From JBGPGW01 sp046349515 (GTDB lineage: Bacteria; Pseudomonadota; Alphaproteobacteria; CADEGL01), in assembly GCA_046349515.1 (NCBI GenBank), contig JAXMCE010000007.1, positions 124,001 through 188,000 of the forward strand: a stretch of 64,000 nt of DNA. Reading direction: 5' to 3'. A program made the translations under genes and the position numbers. How positions within the stretch are numbered: position 1 is the stretch's first letter; each line of letters opens with the position of its first letter. The notes beneath the pieces were generated by a model that saw only the letters and a list, made by a program, of their open reading frames with translations, ran no database searches and was not told the DNA's origin. This document shows positions 43,668 to 53,144 of this stretch, one piece after another.

Positions 43668-43696
43668 GGCTCGACGCACGGGTTGAGGTAAGCTGT

Positions 43697-45334
<1,638 letters not shown>

Positions 45335-45347
45335 CTTGGTCAGAACC

Positions 45348-46193
45348 GTGGGCCGGCCTCACCGCGTCAAGATCGGCAAGGTCACCTTCGCGAACGATCG
45401 GCCGTTCGCGTTGATCGCCGGGCCCTGCGCGCTCGAATCGCGGGCGCACGCCCTCGAGATGAGCCACGCGCTCGTCGAGCTGACGCGTTCGCTCGGCATC
45501 GGCCTCGTCTACAAGACGTCCTTCGATAAGGCGAACCGCACGAGTCTCTCGAGCGCCCGCGGCATCGGCATGGCGAAGGCGCTGCCGATCCTGGCCGAGG
45601 TGCGCGAGCGCCATGGGTGCCCGGTGCTGACCGACGTGCACGACGCCGAGCAATGCGCGCCCGTGGCGGAGGCCGTCGACGTCCTCCAGATTCCGGCCTT
45701 CCTCTGCCGGCAGACGGACCTTCTCGTCGCGGCGGCGAAGACGGGCCGGGCCATCCACGTGAAGAAGGGGCAGTTCCTCGCCCCCTGGGACATGGCCAAC
45801 GTCGTCGAGAAGATCGTGGGCTCGGGCAACAAGCGCGTGCTCGTCTGCGAGCGCGGCGTCTCCTTCGGCTACAACACCCTCGTCTCCGACATGCGCAGCC
45901 TCCCGATCCTGGCCAAGGGCGGCTATCCCGTCGTTTACGACGCGACGCATTCGGTGCAGCAGCCGGGCGGCCTCGGCGGGCGGAGCGGGGGGCAGCGCGA
46001 ATTCGTGCCCGTCCTTTCGCGCGCGGCGATCGCGATCGGCGTCGCCGGCGTCTTCATCGAGACCCACCGGAATCCCGACAAGGCGCCCTCCGACGGTCCC
46101 AACATGGTGCGCCTGAAAGATCTGAAAGGCCTGTTGTCGACGCTCATCGCCTTCGACAAAGTGGCCAAGAAGCGCCCGGTCCATCTGGACTAA
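45348..46193 (+). CDS. kdsA: 3-deoxy-8-phosphooctulonate (KDO-8-P) synthase
   Basis: KdsA joins PEP and arabinose 5-phosphate to make KDO-8-phosphate for lipopolysaccharide. Family blocks: LIAGPCALESRAHALEM, GLVYKTSFDKANRTSLSS, DVLQIPAFLCRQTDLL, HVKKGQFLAPWDM and the GVFIETHRNPDKAPSDGP active-site end. The reading frame is open far upstream across pyrG, so the start is uncertain: GTG 45348 (281 residues) gives the usual length, and TTG 45336 is the alternative. No good ribosome-binding site is seen, which suggests coupling to pyrG, whose stop is 13 bases before. Confidence 0.95.
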   Translation: MGRPHRVKIGKVTFANDRPFALIAGPCALESRAHALEMSHALVELTRSLGIGLVYKTSFDKANRTSLSSARGIGMAKALPILAEVRERHGCPVLTDVHDAEQCAPVAEAVDVLQIPAFLCRQTDLLVAAAKTGRAIHVKKGQFLAPWDMANVVEKIVGSGNKRVLVCERGVSFGYNTLVSDMRSLPILAKGGYPVVYDATHSVQQPGGLGGRSGGQREFVPVLSRAAIAIGVAGVFIETHRNPDKAPSDGPNMVRLKDLKGLLSTLIAFDKVAKKRPVHLD

Positions 46194-46225
46194 GCCACAG
46201 CCATCCGACGACAGTGTGAGAGACC

Positions 46226-47500
46226 ATGAGCGGTATCGCTGATCTTCTTGCCCGCGAGATTCTGGACAGCCGCGGCAACCCGACCGTCGAGGTCGATGCG
46301 CGCCTGGACTCGGGCGCCATCGGCCGCGCGGCCGTGCCCTCCGGGGCCTCGACCGGGGCGCACGAGGCGGTCGAGCTCCGCGACGGGGAGAAGGCGCGCT
46401 ACGGCGGCAAGGGCGTGCGCCAGGCGGTCGCAGCCGTCACGGGCGAGATCTTCGACGCGCTTTCAGGCCGCGAGGCCCGGGACCAGGAGGCCATCGACCG
46501 CGCGCTCGTGGCGCTCGACGGCACGCCCAACAAGGCGCGGCTCGGCGCCAACGCGATCCTCGGCGTGAGCTTGGCCGTCGCCAAGGCGGCCGCCTCCGAG
46601 CTCGGCCTTCCGCTCTATCGCTATGTCGGCGGCGTGCACGCGCGCACCCTGCCCGTGCCGATGATGAATATCGTCAATGGCGGGGCGCATGCCGACAATC
46701 CCATCGACCTCCAGGAATTCATGATCATGCCCGTGGCGGCGCCGAGCCTGGCCGACGCGGTGCGCGTGGGGGCTGAGGTGTTCCAGACCTTGAAGCGCGG
46801 CCTCGCCGAGGCGGGCCATGTGACGGCGGTCGGCGATGAGGGCGGCTTCGCCCCCAACCTCGCGAGCGCCGACGCGGCGCTTCAATTCATCATGCGCGCC
46901 ATCGAGCGCGCGGGCTACAAGCCCGGGACGGACGTCGTGCTCGCGCTCGATGCCGCCTCGACGGAATTCTACAAGGACGGGCGCTACGTCATGGCGGGCG
47001 AGAAGAAGACGCTCGATGCCGCCGGCCTCGTGCGCTTCTACGAAGATCTCGTAGAGCGCTATCCCATCGTCTCGATCGAGGACGGCATGGCCGAGGACGA
47101 CTGGGAGGGGTGGCGCGCGCTGACCGCGTCCTTGGGCGCCAAGGTGCAGCTCGTGGGCGATGATCTCTTCGTCACCAACGCCGCGCGCCTGGCCGACGGC
47201 ATCAAGAAGGGCGTCGCCAACGCGATTCTCGTCAAGGTCAACCAGATCGGCACGCTCACCGAGACGCTCGAAGCAGTCGAGACGGCGCACCGGGCGGGCT
47301 ACCGCGCCGTGATGTCGCACCGCTCGGGCGAGACGGAGGATGCGACGATCGCCGATCTCGCCGTCGCGACCAATTGCGGGCAGATCAAGACCGGCTCGCT
47401 CTCGCGCTCCGACCGGCTCGCCAAGTACAACCAGCTCATCCGCATCGAGGAGGAGCTGGGCCCGTCCGCGCGCTACGCCGGACGGTCGGCGCTCCGCTGA
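46226..47500 (+). CDS. eno: Enolase
   Basis: Enolase dehydrates 2-phosphoglycerate to PEP. At 424 residues the length is typical. Motifs: AREILDSRGNPTVEVDARL (10-28), AVPSGASTGAHEAVELRDG, MMNIVNGGAHADN, VGDEGGFAPNL (acid-base Glu), SIEDGMAEDDWEGW (metal ligands), LVKVNQIGTLTETLEA and MSHRSGETEDATIADLAV. GTGTGAGAGACC precedes the ATG. It provides PEP to the adjacent KdsA. Confidence 0.98.
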   Translation: MSGIADLLAREILDSRGNPTVEVDARLDSGAIGRAAVPSGASTGAHEAVELRDGEKARYGGKGVRQAVAAVTGEIFDALSGREARDQEAIDRALVALDGTPNKARLGANAILGVSLAVAKAAASELGLPLYRYVGGVHARTLPVPMMNIVNGGAHADNPIDLQEFMIMPVAAPSLADAVRVGAEVFQTLKRGLAEAGHVTAVGDEGGFAPNLASADAALQFIMRAIERAGYKPGTDVVLALDAASTEFYKDGRYVMAGEKKTLDAAGLVRFYEDLVERYPIVSIEDGMAEDDWEGWRALTASLGAKVQLVGDDLFVTNAARLADGIKKGVANAILVKVNQIGTLTETLEAVETAHRAGYRAVMSHRSGETEDATIADLAVATNCGQIKTGSLSRSDRLAKYNQLIRIEEELGPSARYAGRSALR

Positions 47501-47536
47501 GCGTCAGCGTCCGCACCTCACATCCCGGAGAAGCCC

Positions 47537-48595
47537 GTGCCCTCCATTCCGAAGGTCCGTATCGACCTCTATAGCGACACCGTGACGCGTCCCTCGCCCG
47601 GCATGCGCCGCGCGATGGCGGAAGCCGAGGTCGGCAACGAGCAGGCCAAGGAAGATCCGACGACCAATCGCCTCCAGGAGGTGGTCGCCGATCTCCTCGG
47701 CAAGGAACAGGCCGTGTTCCTGCCGTCGGGCACCATGTGCAACGCCATCGCCTATCACGTGCATTGCCGGCCGGGCGACGAGGCGATCGTCGACAAGACG
47801 TGCCATGTGATTCATTTCGAGGCGGGCGGGCCGGCGGCGCTCTCGGGCGTCATGATGCGCACGGTCGAAGGCGTGCGCGGCATCTTCACGGCCGAGCAGG
47901 CAGAGGCAGCGGTACGCCGGCCGCGCCATCACCATCCGCGCTCGCGGCTCATTTCAATCGAACAGACGAGCATGGGTGGCGGCGGCACGGTCTGGCCGCT
48001 CGAGGCGATCCAGAATGTTTCGGCGGTTGCGGCGAAGCACAAGCTCGCGTTCCACATGGACGGTGCGCGCTTCATGAACGCGGTGGTGGCGAGCGGCATC
48101 GCCGCGCGCGCCTTCGCGGCGCCCGTCGATTCGATGTGGATCGATCTCACCAAGGGTCTCGGCTGTCCCGTCGGCGCCGTGCTCGCGGGAACCAAGGACT
48201 TCATCGAGCAGGCCTGGCGCTGGAAGCACCAGTTCGGCGGCGCGATGCGCCAGTCGGGAATCATCGCGGCGGCCGGGCTCTACGCGTTCGAGCACAATGT
48301 CCAGCGCCTCGCCGAGGATCACGCGAACGCTCAAGCTCTCGCGCGCCTGCTCGCGGAGATTCCGGGCGTGCGCATCAACCCGAACGAGGTCGAGACCAAC
48401 ATCGTGTTCTTCGACGTCTCGGGTACTGGCTGCGATGCCTTCGACCTCCACGCGCAGTTGATGGAGCAGGGCATCCGCATCGGCGCTTACGACTCGGGCA
48501 CGATGCGCGCGCTCACTCACCTCGATGTGGGCAAGAAGGAGGTCGAGGAGGCGATCGGCACGCTTGCCCGGCTCATCAAGGCCAAGCGGCGCTAA
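47537..48595 (+). CDS. ltaE: Low-specificity L-threonine aldolase (PLP)
   Basis: LtaE cleaves threonine/allo-threonine to glycine and acetaldehyde. The 352-residue fold-type I PLP enzyme has IDLYSDTVTRPSPGMRRAM (9-27), EDPTTNRLQEVVADLLGKE, VFLPSGTMCNAIAYHVH, the PLP aspartate in AFHMDGARFMNAVVA and the Schiff-base Lys in MWIDLTKGLGCPVGAVLAG. The start is GTG 47537 with a CCGGAG upstream. It stands between eno and ftsB, which are usually adjacent in this class. Confidence 0.93.
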   Translation: MPSIPKVRIDLYSDTVTRPSPGMRRAMAEAEVGNEQAKEDPTTNRLQEVVADLLGKEQAVFLPSGTMCNAIAYHVHCRPGDEAIVDKTCHVIHFEAGGPAALSGVMMRTVEGVRGIFTAEQAEAAVRRPRHHHPRSRLISIEQTSMGGGGTVWPLEAIQNVSAVAAKHKLAFHMDGARFMNAVVASGIAARAFAAPVDSMWIDLTKGLGCPVGAVLAGTKDFIEQAWRWKHQFGGAMRQSGIIAAAGLYAFEHNVQRLAEDHANAQALARLLAEIPGVRINPNEVETNIVFFDVSGTGCDAFDLHAQLMEQGIRIGAYDSGTMRALTHLDVGKKEVEEAIGTLARLIKAKRR

Positions 48596-48673
48596 GGCGC
48601 TTCTCGCAACCGCGAAGCGAAATTGTCCCGGCAGTCGTGGGGGTCCTCCTGGAGGGCTCAGCCGCCTCCCGAG

Positions 48674-48740
48674 GACTCGGCGCTAGATTCCAGATTCTAT
48701 TGGGACTTTTCACTTGACGCGGTGGAATCCCTTGTGATTC
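48674..48740 (+). promoter_or_regulatory. Cluster of five GANTC (CcrM-type) sites upstream of ftsB
   Basis: GANTC occurs at 48674 (GACTC), 48686 (GATTC), 48693 (GATTC), 48725 (GAATC) and 48736 (GATTC), i.e. five times in 67 bases. The last two form an inverted repeat, GGAATC-N6-GATTCC (48724-48741). TTGACG at 48714-48719 could be a -35 element; 17 bases on, the -10 position falls on the last GANTC. GANTC is the target of the cell-cycle methylase CcrM, and methylated promoters of this kind are read by GcrA in Caulobacter and relatives; whether that applies here is inference. Confidence 0.5.
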
Positions 48741-48749
48741 CCTGGCCCC

Positions 48750-49106
48750 ATGTCGATCCCGCGCGATCTCAGGCGCCGTCTCCGGCACATGGCCTCGCCT
48801 CTCCTGGGCGCGCTTCTCGCCGTCTATTTCGGCTACCACGCGCTCACGGGCGAGCGCAGCCTCGTCTCCTACTGGCGTATGACCCAGGAGGTGGAGGACG
48901 CGCGGGCCAAGCTCGCCGTCATCAAGGCGGATCGCGAGAAGCTCGAACATCGCGTGGCTTTGCTCCGCCCCGAGACCATCGATCCCGACATGCTCGATGA
49001 GCGTGCGCGCTGGGCGCTCGGCTATATCGGCGAGCGCGATGTGGTGATTCTCCCGCCCGAAGCGGAGAAGCCGAAGGCCGCGCGCGCCGCGTCGCGGAAC
49101 CGCTAG
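48750..49106 (+). CDS. ftsB: Septum formation initiator FtsB (DivIC family)
   Basis: FtsB is a bitopic cell-division protein that bridges FtsL and FtsQ at the septum. The 118-residue protein has a basic cytoplasmic start (SIPRDLRRRLRHMASP), one helix at about 15-33 (PLLGALLAVYFGYHALTGE), a coiled coil (about 46-75, EVEDARAKLAVIKADREKLE) and the short conserved globular end LDERARWALGYIGERDVVIL. The ATG at 48750 has no Shine-Dalgarno and lies only nine bases after the GANTC cluster; an internal ATG at 48789 is the alternative. Confidence 0.9.
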   Translation: MSIPRDLRRRLRHMASPLLGALLAVYFGYHALTGERSLVSYWRMTQEVEDARAKLAVIKADREKLEHRVALLRPETIDPDMLDERARWALGYIGERDVVILPPEAEKPKAARAASRNR

Positions 49107-49144
49107 GGGCCCGCTTAACTCGTTTCCGGTTTATTGTGAATTCT

Positions 49145-49169
49145 TTGTTGCAGAGCAATATCTTGTTGC
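49145..49169 (+). promoter_or_regulatory. Candidate operator upstream of pdhA (repeated TTGTTGC)
   Basis: TTGTTGC occurs at 49145-49151 and 49163-49169 (18 bases apart), and the first copy is part of the palindrome TTGC-AGA-GCAA (49148-49158). It is in an AT-rich stretch (49130-49165) of the 189-base gap before pdhA that probably holds the pdh promoter. The regulator is unknown. Confidence 0.35.
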
Positions 49170-49295
49170 GCTGCGGTGGTCGCTTTTTTCGCGTGGTTTT
49201 AACTGGTCGGCCGGAATTTCATGCCCTAATTTCCCCCGAGCATCCTGGTCTTGCGCGGCATCGCCCAAAATCCCTGCCGCGGCACTGGAGGTGAG

Positions 49296-50342
49296 ATGGC
49301 GGTCAGCGGCAAGGCATCCGACGGGAACGGCAGCGCCGCGAAACGCGCGGAAGTCCGGAAGAAGCCCACCAACGCGGCCTACGACGCCGAGGAGCTTCTC
49401 CACTATTACACCGAGATGCTGACCATCCGTCGCCTCGAGGAGAAGGCGGGGCAGATGTATGGCATGGGCCTCATCGGCGGCTTCTGCCACCTCTACATCG
49501 GGCAGGAGGCCGTCGTCGTCGGCATGCAGGCGGCCATCGCGCCCCAGGATTCCGTCATCACGAGCTACCGCGACCATGGCCACATGATCGCCTGCGGCAT
49601 GGATCCGAAAGGCGTCCTGGCCGAGCTGTGCGGGCGGCGCGCCGGCTACTCCAAAGGCAAGGGCGGCTCGATGCACATGTTCAGCCGGGAGAAGAACTTC
49701 TTCGGCGGACACGGCATCGTGGGCGCGCAGGTGCCGCTCGGCACCGGCATCGCGTTTGCGCATCGCTACCGGAACAACGGCAATGTCTGCCTCACCTATC
49801 TCGGCGATGGCGCGGTCAACCAGGGCCAAGTCTACGAATCGTTCAACATGGCGGCGCTGTGGAAGCTGCCGGTCGTCTACATCATCGAGAACAACAAATA
49901 CGGCATGGGCACCTCGATCGAGCGGGCGTCGGCGCGCACGGATTTCTTCCATCGCGGCCAGGCCTACGGCATCCCGGGCCAGCAGGTCGACGGCATGGAC
50001 GTGATCGCGGTCAAGGCCGCGGGCGACAAGGCGGTCGCGGCGGCGCGCGGCGGCAAGGGGCCGCAGATCCTCGAGATGATCACCTACCGCTATCGCGGCC
50101 ACTCCATGTCCGATCCGGGCAAGTACCGGACGCGCGAGGAGATCCAGAAAGTGCGGCAGGAGCGCGATCCGATCGACCGGCTCTCCCATCTCATCCTGAC
50201 CGAAGGACTCGCCGACGAGGCGGCGTTGAAGGAGATCGACCGCCGCATCAAGGCGGCGATCACCGAGGCCGCCGAGTTCGCGCAGAACTCGCCCGAGCCC
50301 GACGCGTCGGAGCTCTTCACCGACGTTCTCGTCGAGGCCTGA
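49296..50342 (+). CDS. pdhA: Pyruvate dehydrogenase E1 component subunit alpha
   Basis: E1-alpha, with the beta subunit, decarboxylates pyruvate using thiamine diphosphate. From ATG 49296 (GGAGGTGA at 49287-49294) it is 348 residues. The TPP-binding motif runs from GDGAVNQGQVYESFNMAALW to IIENNKYGMGTS (about 170-205); YRYRGHSMSDPGKYRTREEI (about 265-284) is the conserved loop that is phosphorylated in eukaryotes. The heteromeric E1 is the alphaproteobacterial/mitochondrial type. The N-terminal 35 residues are polar and not conserved. Confidence 0.97.
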   Translation: MAVSGKASDGNGSAAKRAEVRKKPTNAAYDAEELLHYYTEMLTIRRLEEKAGQMYGMGLIGGFCHLYIGQEAVVVGMQAAIAPQDSVITSYRDHGHMIACGMDPKGVLAELCGRRAGYSKGKGGSMHMFSREKNFFGGHGIVGAQVPLGTGIAFAHRYRNNGNVCLTYLGDGAVNQGQVYESFNMAALWKLPVVYIIENNKYGMGTSIERASARTDFFHRGQAYGIPGQQVDGMDVIAVKAAGDKAVAAARGGKGPQILEMITYRYRGHSMSDPGKYRTREEIQKVRQERDPIDRLSHLILTEGLADEAALKEIDRRIKAAITEAAEFAQNSPEPDASELFTDVLVEA

Positions 50343-50350
50343 GCCGCACG

Positions 50351-51742
50351 ATGCCTGTCCAGATCCTCATGCCCGCACTGTCGCCCACCATGACCGAGGG
50401 CAAGCTCGCGCGCTGGCTGAAGAGCGAAGGCGATCGCGTCACCTCGGGCGATGTCCTGGCCGAGATCGAGACGGACAAGGCGACGATGGAACTCGAATCG
50501 GTGAATGACGGAGTCCTGGGCCGCATCCTCGTGCCGGCCGGCAGCGAGGGTGTCGCGGTCAACCGTCCGATCGCGATCATCCTCGAGAACGGCGAGGAGG
50601 CCTCTTCCATCAAGGTGCCGAGCTTCGAGCCCGCGCCGGCTACTCCCTCGGCGCCGGCAGCGCCGTCGGCGCCGCCTGCTCCCGCACCCGTCGCGAAAGC
50701 GCCCGTTGCCGCCGCGCCGGCGCCACCCGCGGTGATCGATGAGAGCTGGACCGGCGCCACGGTGACGATGACGGTGCGCGAGGCGCTCCGCGATGCGATG
50801 GCGGAGGAGATGCGCCGCGATCCAAACGTCTTCCTCCTGGGCGAGGAGGTCGCGCAGTACCAGGGCGCCTACAAGGTGAGCCAGGGCCTGCTCGAGGAGT
50901 TCGGCGAGCGCCGGATCGTCGACACGCCGATCACCGAGATGGGCTTCACGGGCCTCGGCGTCGGCGCGGCGATCATGGGCTTGAGACCTATCGTCGAGTA
51001 CATGACGTTCAACTTCGCCATGCAGGCCGTCGATCAGATCATCAATTCGGCGGCGAAGACTCTCTATATGTCGGGCGGCCAGATTCACTGCCCGGTCGTG
51101 TTCCGCGGCCCGAACGGCGCCGCCGCCCGCGTCGCGGCCCAGCATTCGCAGGAATATTCGAGCTGGTACGCCCACATCCCGGGGCTCAAGGTCATCGCCC
51201 CCTATTCGGCGGCGGATGCGAAGGGGCTCCTCAAATCCGCGATCCGCGATCCCAATCCCGTCGTCTTCCTCGAGAACGAGATTCTCTACGGCCAGAGCTT
51301 TCCCGTTCCCGATCACCCCGATTGGCTCGTGCCGATCGGCAAGGCGCGCATCGTGCAGCCGGGCAAGGACGTGACCATCGTCGCCTTCTCGCGCATGGTG
51401 GGCGTCGCCATCGAGGCGGCGAAGCTGCTCGAGGCCGAGGACATCGACGCCGAAGTCATCGATCTCCGCACCATCCGTCCGCTCGATGTCGAGGCGCTCG
51501 TCCGGTCGGTCAAGAAGACCAATCGCATTGTCACGGTCGAGGAGGGCTGGCCGACGGCCGGCATCGGCGCCGAGATCGCGGCGCTCATGATGGCGCATGC
51601 CTTCGACTATCTCGACGCGCCGGTCGCGCGCGTCGCGGGCGCGGACGTGCCCATGCCCTATGCCGCCAATCTCGAGAAGCTGGCATTGCCGCAGGCCGAG
51701 CATGTCGCCGCCGCCGCGAAGGCGGCGTGCTATCGCCGCTAA
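50351..51742 (+). CDS. pdhB: Pyruvate dehydrogenase E1 component subunit beta, with N-terminal lipoyl domain
   Basis: The 463-residue protein has two parts: a lipoyl domain (1-80; MPALSPTMTEGKLARWLKSE, lipoyl Lys43 in ETDKATMELE), an Ala/Pro linker (about 97-130), then the transketolase-like beta subunit (MTVREALRDAMAEEMRRDPN, FGERRIVDTPITEMGFTGLG). An E1-beta that carries its own lipoyl group is a known alphaproteobacterial arrangement, so it is expected and not a frame error. Start ATG 50351 is eight bases after pdhA. Confidence 0.96.
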   Translation: MPVQILMPALSPTMTEGKLARWLKSEGDRVTSGDVLAEIETDKATMELESVNDGVLGRILVPAGSEGVAVNRPIAIILENGEEASSIKVPSFEPAPATPSAPAAPSAPPAPAPVAKAPVAAAPAPPAVIDESWTGATVTMTVREALRDAMAEEMRRDPNVFLLGEEVAQYQGAYKVSQGLLEEFGERRIVDTPITEMGFTGLGVGAAIMGLRPIVEYMTFNFAMQAVDQIINSAAKTLYMSGGQIHCPVVFRGPNGAAARVAAQHSQEYSSWYAHIPGLKVIAPYSAADAKGLLKSAIRDPNPVVFLENEILYGQSFPVPDHPDWLVPIGKARIVQPGKDVTIVAFSRMVGVAIEAAKLLEAEDIDAEVIDLRTIRPLDVEALVRSVKKTNRIVTVEEGWPTAGIGAEIAALMMAHAFDYLDAPVARVAGADVPMPYAANLEKLALPQAEHVAAAAKAACYRR

Positions 51743-51769
51743 CCGCACGCGATTCACTTAGGGTTCGCC

Positions 51770-53134
51770 ATGACGATCAAGATCACCATGCCTGCGTTGT
51801 CGCCCACCATGACGGAGGGTGCGATCGCCAAGTGGCACAAGCGCGAGGGCGAGGCGGTCAAGTCGGGCGACGTGATCGCGGAAGTCGAGACGGACAAGGC
51901 GACGGTCGAGGTCGAGGCGTCGGACGACGGCGTGCTCGGCAAGATTCTTCAGCCCGCGGGAACGAAGGGCATCAAGGTCAACGAGACGATCGCGATCCTG
52001 CTCGAGGAGGGGGAGCAGGCGAGCGCGCTCCAAGGGGCCGCGGCGGCGAAGCCGGCCGCGCCCCCGCCGGCGGCGCCCGTCGCCGCCCCGGTGGCGAGCA
52101 CACCCGTGACGAGCGCACCCGTGGCGAGCGCACCGGCTGCACAGCCGCCCGTCGCGACCGCGTCTCCGCAACCTGCAGGGCCCGCGCCCAAGGCCGGAAA
52201 CGGTGCTGACCGCGTGTTCGTAAGCCCGCTCGCGCGCCGCATGGCGGAGAAGGCCGGGCTTGATCTCAAGGCGCTCCGCGGCTCGGGTCCGCAAGGGCGG
52301 ATCATCAAGGCCGACATCGAGGGGGCGCTCAAAGGTGGTGCCCCGAAGGCGCCGGTCGCGGCACCGACGGCGGCTCCCGCTGCCGCACCGCCGGCACAAG
52401 CTGCGGCTCCCGCGGCGAAGCCGGCGATGCCGGACCTCGTGCCGCCCTACACCGAGATCCCGCACACGACGATCCGCCGCGTCATCGCGAAGCGCCTCAC
52501 CGAGGCCAAGCGCGACGCGCCGCATTTCTATCTCTCGATGGACTGCGAAGTGGACAAGCTGCTGGCGCTCCGGAAAGAGCTCAACGACCGCGCGCCAAAG
52601 GAGGGCGGCTACAAGCTCTCGGTCAACGATTTCGTCATTCGCGCGGTGGCGCTCGCCATGAAGAAGGTGCCGGCGGCGAACGCGTCCTGGGGCGCGGATG
52701 CCGTGCGCCTCTACAAAGGGGTCGACGTGTCCGTCGCGGTCTCGATCCCGAACGGCCTCATCACGCCGGTCGTCCGTGGCGCCGACGGCAAGGGTCTCGC
52801 CGCGATTTCGAACGAGATGCGCGCGCTCGCGGAGAAGGCGCGCGCGGGCAAGCTCCAGCCCGAGGAGTACCAGGGCGGCACGGTCACCGTCTCGAACCTC
52901 GGCATGTACGGCGTGCGCGAGTTCGCGGCCGTCATCAATCCGCCGCAGGGCTGCATCCTCGCGGTCGGTGCCGCCGAGCAGCGCCCCGTCGTGAAGGAGG
53001 GCGCGCTCGCCATCGCGACCGTCATGACCTGCACGCTCTCGGTCGACCACCGGGTCGTCGACGGCGCCATCGGTGCCGAGTTCCTCGGGGCGTTCAAGGC
53101 GCTCATCGAGGACCCGGTCACGATGTTGCTGTAG
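51770..53134 (+). CDS. pdhC: Dihydrolipoamide acetyltransferase, E2 of pyruvate dehydrogenase
   Basis: E2 transfers the acetyl group to CoA and forms the core of the complex. Domains of the 454-residue protein: lipoyl domain (1-80, Lys43 in ETDKATVEVE), Ala/Pro linker with repeated VASxPVTSAPVASAP, E3/E1-binding domain (about 145-180; VFVSPLARRMAEKAGLDLKA), second linker, and catalytic domain ending with the active-site DHRVVDG (about 426-432). The first 20 residues are almost identical in pattern to PdhB, so the two lipoyl domains share an origin. Confidence 0.97.
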   Translation: MTIKITMPALSPTMTEGAIAKWHKREGEAVKSGDVIAEVETDKATVEVEASDDGVLGKILQPAGTKGIKVNETIAILLEEGEQASALQGAAAAKPAAPPPAAPVAAPVASTPVTSAPVASAPAAQPPVATASPQPAGPAPKAGNGADRVFVSPLARRMAEKAGLDLKALRGSGPQGRIIKADIEGALKGGAPKAPVAAPTAAPAAAPPAQAAAPAAKPAMPDLVPPYTEIPHTTIRRVIAKRLTEAKRDAPHFYLSMDCEVDKLLALRKELNDRAPKEGGYKLSVNDFVIRAVALAMKKVPAANASWGADAVRLYKGVDVSVAVSIPNGLITPVVRGADGKGLAAISNEMRALAEKARAGKLQPEEYQGGTVTVSNLGMYGVREFAAVINPPQGCILAVGAAEQRPVVKEGALAIATVMTCTLSVDHRVVDGAIGAEFLGAFKALIEDPVTMLL

Positions 53135-53144
53135 CGGGCGCCTC

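Noticed and set aside
48598..48619. CGCTTC...GAAGCG hairpin after ltaE as a terminator
   Set aside because: The stem is six pairs with a ten-base loop and the tail AAATTGT is not a T tract.
50351..50600. Possible frameshift or mis-fusion because E1-beta starts with a lipoyl domain
   Set aside because: A lipoylated E1-beta is an established alphaproteobacterial arrangement, and the frame is continuous with a normal start.
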